Part shown: positions 58,861-64,000 of the stretch, piece after piece
How positions within the stretch are numbered: the first letter of the stretch is position 1
How the letters are laid out: every line of letters starts with the position of its first letter
Source of the DNA: Isoetes taiwanensis
Taxonomy: Eukaryota; Streptophyta; Lycopodiopsida; Isoetales; Isoetaceae
Direction: 5' to 3'
DNA length: 64,000 bases
Assembly: GCA_021234155.1 (NCBI GenBank)
Contig: JAJEKV010000139.1
Coordinates: 330,809 to 394,808, forward strand
The notes under the pieces: model-generated
Seen by the model: the letters and a program-made list of their open reading frames with translations, nothing else
The model's database searches: none
What the model was told of the DNA's origin: nothing
Made by a program: the position numbers and the translations under genes

Positions 58861-59739
58861 TTCAATTTAGGACCTAAAACCTTCGTGTTGTTGAATTCCA
58901 GATTCAGTGCAACAAATACTTTGAAAAAGCAATATCTTAATCTTCAATGTTTGAAATGCCTCACCGTAAATATCAAATTCTAAAAGCATTGCCTCATCAC
59001 ATGTACATGTGTCAATCTGACAACACACATTATGCCAAAACTTTGTTTGAACGATAAAGTTTTGCTGCATTATCTGAGGGACCCTGAATAAGAAACACAT
59101 CAATTGAGGAGTTGTATTCAGGAATGTCTCACTAGTACTAGAGAAGCCTAATGACAGACCACAAGGGAGCCTGTAGAAGAATGCGAAAAAAAACACATCA
59201 TGTGACTAGCAAATAGGTCGGGCTTAAACGGAATTAGAGGAATGTGCTTTCAAGGATCGAACAACACTTTTACATGATTCCAAAATTGTTGAGCTAACAT
59301 CCGCTTCTCAGCTAGCATCTCTTTCTGAAAGAGACCAACAAGTAAAGCTTCAAATTTATTAGGTAAAATCCTTTGACAAAATACCCAGTAATATTGCCAA
59401 CAAGGTCATCACTTTTTCAGAGCATCTCACTAGGTGCCAAATATTTGACGGACAAATATTGCATGTCATGCTTCATACATGCCTGCTCATCTTCATTTTG
59501 TAAAATAAAGATGTGTTTGTTTGAGCCCAACTATCTCCCAACAGTAGTAACTGAGAGAAGCAGCATGCTTATTTAAAAAATAAACCTTGTACGAAGACTG
59601 ATTTTAGATGTCAAAGTTCTCAAGTAAAATTTCAATCTTACTAGCAACTTGAAGTTTGAAGGATGGGTCTAGATGTATCTAGATATCCATAACAAAAACA
59701 TGACAATAGATCTGATTGAAGAACAAAAGGATGACATAC

Positions 59740-59827
59740 CACGATGACAGACCAGGATTCGCAGCCTTTTGCCTTGTTCATAATCTTCAAGACATATTAC
59801 CCAAGTTTCAGATGTGTCACTAGTAGA
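59740..59827 (-). pseudogene. RING-H2-like exon with a missing first cysteine
   Basis: Between an acceptor (TTATAAG) and a donor (G/GTATGT) the minus strand reads STSDTSETWVICLEDYEQGK, then RLRILVCHR. This matches the first half of RING-H2 fingers (C.ICLEDY..G..LR.LPC.H), as in the RMR/RNF13 group, but the first zinc-binding Cys is Trp and the Cys-x-His pair is scrambled to CHR. I found no second half. It is probably a decayed ubiquitin-ligase gene, or an exon misread by me. Confidence 0.5.
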
Positions 59828-61684
59828 CTTATAAATAGCAGTTGTCTAGTGTCCCCATCAAGATGTTATATACATGATCTGCAAGAACTACATGGTGAGA
59901 TATATTCCTAAGTCATGAAAGAATTTGCATTTGGCACAAATATATCTACCCAAAAAGACACCTAAATAAAAATATGTCTCACCCGTCGTTCTGTTATACA
60001 CAAGGAACAAATGATCTGTTCTACCATATGGCAAGGTAAATCATGGCACTCAGAATAATCCTGCTCGTTTAAATTTGTGGCTTCATTATGTCAGTGCCTG
60101 TAGCTGAAGATGGTATTGCAACATGGTGCCCTATCAAATGGCGATAGAGGTGATGAGAATGACCATATTCTAGAAGCCCTTCACTTCGATGGAGAAAATC
60201 AAGTTCATTTTTAGATCTCTGCTTTGAACCTTGTAAACTGGACTGAACCTCCAAAGCATCACACTAGACAAACAAACTGCAGTGGCATATTCATCAAAAG
60301 ACAGAGATGGGGCCTGATAGCATTCAATATCGATCATTGCAGCACACATCTTAATATTTTACAGCCCCAGATCTGACCATATCCCAAAAATTTATCAACT
60401 GGTGAGCATAAAAGGAAAGTATATGCATAAAAAATAGTGCATATAGATATGGAACTTGAATCCACCTCTAGATAAAGGCCTCTGCTGTAAACCCTGTAGA
60501 TCAAGACGTTCCGCTTTCGAAGAATGAAGCTTCAAAAGCAAAACTCTGTTTTCAGAATGAACTCGGCACATACGTCAATTGTGAAACTATCCAAGATATG
60601 CTATGGCACAGACTTAAACAACTCAATAAAACATGCTAAAATTCTAAATTTTTTTGAGCAATACATGCTTCAAGGTGAAGTTCGTACTCAATAAACTGTG
60701 GCATGCTTGAGCAATTTATGATTCAAGGGCAAGCTCGTATTTTGGCTAGTTTCACATGTAATTGCAACTACTAACTCCAAGATTGAAGATTCTCTGGCCA
60801 TCAACCTCTATTCCATCTATGCCAACAATTGCAAAGCAGATTTAAACTTTCTGAGCATGGGGCTAATTCCCCTATATTCCAGGGGAATAAGCATGCTTGA
60901 ATTTACCTAAGTATCATGTGATGCGTGGAACATGTGCACAAGCCTAAATATATGATTTAAAATAGAAAATATCACAAAATAGATTGCATGTACATAAGAG
61001 ATGCAAAGTTGCATTTGCATGCACCTGCTACATGGGACCCATTTCAGGAAATACAAAGATAGGGAACCATAATTTGGTATGGCAACTTATAGATCACACA
61101 TTTAAGTTTCAAAAATCGTTTCAATGAGAAATAGCTTACATGAGCCAAAGCATATGGAAGATACTTTCCGGCTGCTTGTTCTTTATAAAGGACAGTTCGC
61201 TCTGTTGCTACGCACAATAGGCATACATTCCCTCTTTACTATAAAGGAATCTTGTTGTGTGTTCTTGAATGCACATCCACAAGTTTAATATCTGATTACA
61301 TATAAAGCAAATAAAGGGACAGTAACTTTGTAAAACATGTAGCTAAAAAACAGGGCAGATAGGTAAAAAGAAAAGTCGAGCTTCGATAATGTGTCTGCTT
61401 TGCTACATAAGCAACATTTAAAATGCCCATGAAATGTTAACAAAAATTGGGATAGAAAGAACGAACTTTTGGATGTTGCATTCGTTGTTGAGTTCTTCTA
61501 AGAGCTTTTTTTCATGCCTGAAAAAAGCAAAGCAGTAAGAAAATGTTAGATCTTACATTACTGAAGAAATAGCTTATAAACGTTCTCTATAAGTTTACTG
61601 ATACATAGAATATTGCAGATTAATCATCAGCAAAATTACTCCCATTCGTCGCTCAGCTGAGCATGAGCTGGGCTCTAACATCCA

Positions 61685-61872
61685 AAGAAGGAAGGAAGGA
61701 AGGAAGAAACTTTTAATGTCCACGGAACCCAATCGGGTTATGGGACCACAAGTACAAAACGGGACCGAAGTCCCTAACCAGAACAAGGACCGAAGCCCAC
61801 AGAACAAACCATAATCACCATGGCCCAGATTAAAAACCACCTGGGAAAAAACTGTTGCCAGGATGACTACGC
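61685..61872 (-). mobile_element. LINE 3' tail with hairpin and (CTTC)n
   Basis: On the minus strand: hairpin arms tagtcatcctgg and ccatggtgatta around gttttttccc and ggtggtttttaatc (plus about 61811-61870), then the phrase gtcccataaccc, then gttccgtggacattaaaa, then (cttc)n. The layout is the same as the plus-strand tails at 16499 and 20448. Confidence 0.65.
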
Positions 61873-61959
61873 ATCCAAAAATCCATGCTATTGCAAGAAG
61901 CAATAAGCATACCTCCAACAGACAAGACTTCACCAAACGCCTCGGAACCGTGACCTCTT

Positions 61960-62245
61960 CACAACTGGGTGCTGGAAAACCGACGCCCCCAACGCCAATC
62001 GCCCAGACGCGCAGGGAAGGCGGCGCTCAGAGAAACCGCTCAGGGAAATCGCCCAGTGGAGGTGCCTCCTCACCAAAACGCTCCACCGATCCAGGCATGC
62101 TCTCAGGCGCATACGCTCAGGCACGTTGTGGCAGGCAGGCGCCACCCATCACTGCACCTCCCAGGCGCCATCCATCACTACGCCCAGACAACCCTGAGGG
62201 CGCCCAGGCGCTCAGGCAGGCGGCCGGGCCGGCGCTCAAAATTGT
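61960..62245. repeat. GC-rich patch with gctcaggcgc repeats
   Basis: CpG-rich DNA with recurrent gctcagg, cccaggcgc and caggcaggcgc motifs. It sits on the 5' side of the minus-strand LINE tail and may be part of that LINE. Frames are open on several strands, with no recognised domain. Confidence 0.5.
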
Positions 62246-62984
62246 ATCCGTCCATAATTTTGAGAATTTCCACTCAAAATGCATTGTAAGGTAACCAATG
62301 CAAAATGCCATGAGTGCGTTGATCTACATGGCATGTTATCAAACAAGCATCACTTTCTAAGCATCCACATCTAGTGTATGTTCCATGATATTCCATTTCT
62401 CCTCTATATGATAAAATACTAGAAATGCTTCTTGCAAATCACTGCATTTGCCATACATTCTCATTACTGATTACTGGATTTTGTGTCCTCAATTGAAATA
62501 TCTATCCTAACGTAAGCCAAAACTATAAATGCAAGCTGACCTTTTGCTACTAGTGTCCAGAATTTGACCTTTTGCTACTGGTGTGCAGAACCACCTAATT
62601 GAGCTCTGAATCTTTATTTTATCTCAGATTGTCGATGCCCTCCTCAAAACTGTTTCAAGCCCAAAGCATATGAATTAAATGCTTAAATTGCTGGTGCACT
62701 GGTTTGCCCAACAAAAACACAGAGAAACCTAAGATTACTTACCTTCTCAAGAAAGCATCTGGAAACAAAAAGCTTGTTCCTATGCTCAGGACATGAAGCC
62801 AGAAACGCAGGGGAACCTCCAATAAGGCTGCCGGAATCGCCTCCAGCGGATGGCAGGCGAAGCTTCAAAGGGATTTGGCAGTGCGCCCATCGCTGTTCTG
62901 GATAGAAAATGGTTATGATGAGATGAAGGGGACGTTACCACAACAACGCCCCACCACGCTTTATCCGCTGCCTTCCGGTCCTTT

Positions 62985-62993
62985 TCTATAAAT
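62985..62993 (-). promoter_or_regulatory. TATA-like box, minus strand
   Basis: TATTTATAG about 100 bp upstream of an ATG at 62887 on the minus strand. That ATG frame closes after 34 codons, so it could be an upstream ORF. Confidence 0.35.
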
Positions 62994-63224
62994 ACATTCC
63001 AATAAAAAAATAGTTTGTTTTAAAAATAAAAAACCCAAAGATAAATTCTAAAAAAAGGAATCTCTAGCCCAAAGGTTAAAAAAACCAATAGTTTTTCACA
63101 AAAAAAAAAAAAAAACGAGTTTCCGATCGCCGGAAAAATAATTTGGCGTCCAAAACACGGAAAACCTTAGCGTATATTCATACGCAAAAAAACCAAAAAG
63201 TTTTTACCGCCGGAAAAACAATCA

Positions 63225-63330
63225 GTAATGACGGCCGTCAGATTATCAGATATACCCCTGATATGCCAGAATATGCCAAAACCAACCCTCCCCCTAACGA
63301 ATTGCCCCCTTAACAGGGGCAATCCAAAAA
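63225..63330 (-). repeat. Dispersed hairpin module, copy C
   Basis: The minus strand reads TTTGGATTGCCCCTGTTAAG, GGGGCAATTCG, GGTTTTGGCATATTC, GGGTATATC. It is followed by tccggcggtaaaaac, comparable to ggcggtaaatgc after copy A. Confidence 0.5.
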
Positions 63331-64000
63331 GCACTCAAAGAAAGACAAAAAAACTAGAAACAACATACAAGAAAATAGGCATACAAAAGCTAGAGATACA
63401 ATTCAAAATAATCTCATCTATGGTAAAGATCTATTGAAACCCATTGAACCAGGAAAGCCCAAAAAATGACATGAAAACCACTTCAAAACATGGGAAAAAG
63501 AACATATTGCATATTCTTATCCAAAGAAGTTAATCTAAAAATTCGGGAAAAGAGTCCAATTCCAATAGAATAAAAATTATCAGTATTATGCAGATAAAGC
63601 CAATACGATATCCTACATAGGTATAAGCCAAAAAATACCGCTAAAAATATAAAAATTATCAAAAAATCAAAACAAGAAGCCATCTAAGTGTATGGTCCAA
63701 GTCCAAAACTAGGCTATCAAACTATGGAAATGAGGTCAAAATGAGGGATGAGATCGTGGTTGAAGTTTAGGCCAAGGTTGAATTGGAGTGTGGTGGTGAA
63801 ATTGGAACAAAAGGAAAAAGGAAAGAAAGTACTAGGTTAGACAGAGAAACAAAGGGACGAGGTCACTAGAAGACGAGTAGGAGTAGGTACCCATGGATCC
63901 ACAAGACTAAGGCATACATATGCCAAATAAATATGCATAGCTTGTGAAAGTAACCAAGATCATTATGGAGAAAAATCATGAGAATAATAATACTAAAGAC
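63331..64000. other. No recognised gene
   Basis: A-rich DNA without a supported feature. Confidence 0.4.

Larger units (their letters stand above)
59740..62990 (-). other. Exon-like segments of an unassigned minus-strand gene
   Basis: A TATA-like box (TATTTATAG, about 62985-62993 minus), a leader, and a frame ending at GAGAAG/GTAAGT (62746) suggest a first exon. Further segments with fair splice sites: 61207-61140 (TERTVLYKEQAAGK..), about 60555-60466 (LHSSKAERLDLQGLQQRP), 60349-60230 (exactly 40 codons, MCAAMIDIECYQAPSLSF..), then the RING-like exon at 59827. Reading phases between segments do not all agree, so this may be a decayed gene or my exon limits are wrong. No family is assigned. 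A LINE tail (61685-61872) and a GC-rich patch lie in the first intron. Confidence 0.35.

Noticed and set aside
1-64000. CRISPR array, bacterial operons or prophage
   Set aside because: Spliced genes, LINEs, a CACTA element and a nuclear tRNA-Leu point to a plant nuclear genome; repeat arrays lack unique equal-length spacers.

Overview
The window looks like a repeat-dense nuclear region of a land plant. It has a phytocyanin-like (early nodulin-like) gene with a GPI-anchor tail, a TauD-type dioxygenase gene with introns, a eukaryotic tRNA-Leu(UAA), plant-type LINE, Ty3/gypsy and Ty1/copia remnants, and a CACTA transposon. The transposable-element lineages and a decayed gene carrying a DGMDQ motif hint at a non-seed plant such as a fern. 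That is an inference only; no marker here fixes the species.

Layout. 1-9000: gene-poor DNA with a 43-bp repeat, a copia gag relic, a 1.1-kb purine tract, a gypsy pol relic (minus), a LINE reverse-transcriptase relic (plus) and a second LINE 3' part (minus). 9000-17800: a T-rich tract split by a complete LTR retrotransposon (10536-15162, 5-bp target duplication, PBS present, very unequal LTRs), with LINE 3' tails. 20186-22021: LINE 3' end and a polyadenylated retroposed segment. 22087-26282: a 4.2-kb element with perfect 34-bp terminal inverted repeats and about 17 copies of a ctatgc/gcatag palindrome. 26525-27000: LINE relic. 28844-31547: the dioxygenase gene (minus), with a tandemly duplicated 5' leader. 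31997-32212: a possible divergent promoter with a triplicated splice donor. 32884-34146: decayed multi-exon gene. 35557-36948: LINE with 19-bp target duplication. 38690-38929: aspartic-protease fragment. 41784-49625: a 7.8-kb CACTA-type transposon with TIRs, 3-bp target duplication, subterminal repeats, a 223-bp-arm foldback and a 19/57-bp minisatellite, the last split by a GC-rich insertion. 50179-50987: phytocyanin-like gene. 55723-55806: tRNA-Leu. 59740-62990: exon-like segments including a RING-H2-like one.

Few genes appear functional: the dioxygenase, the phytocyanin-like gene and the tRNA are the secure ones. Most of the structure comes from nested mobile elements. The strongest new-looking signals are the palindrome-rich TIR element, a structure-conserved hairpin in the 3' ends of a LINE family, and the composite CACTA element.
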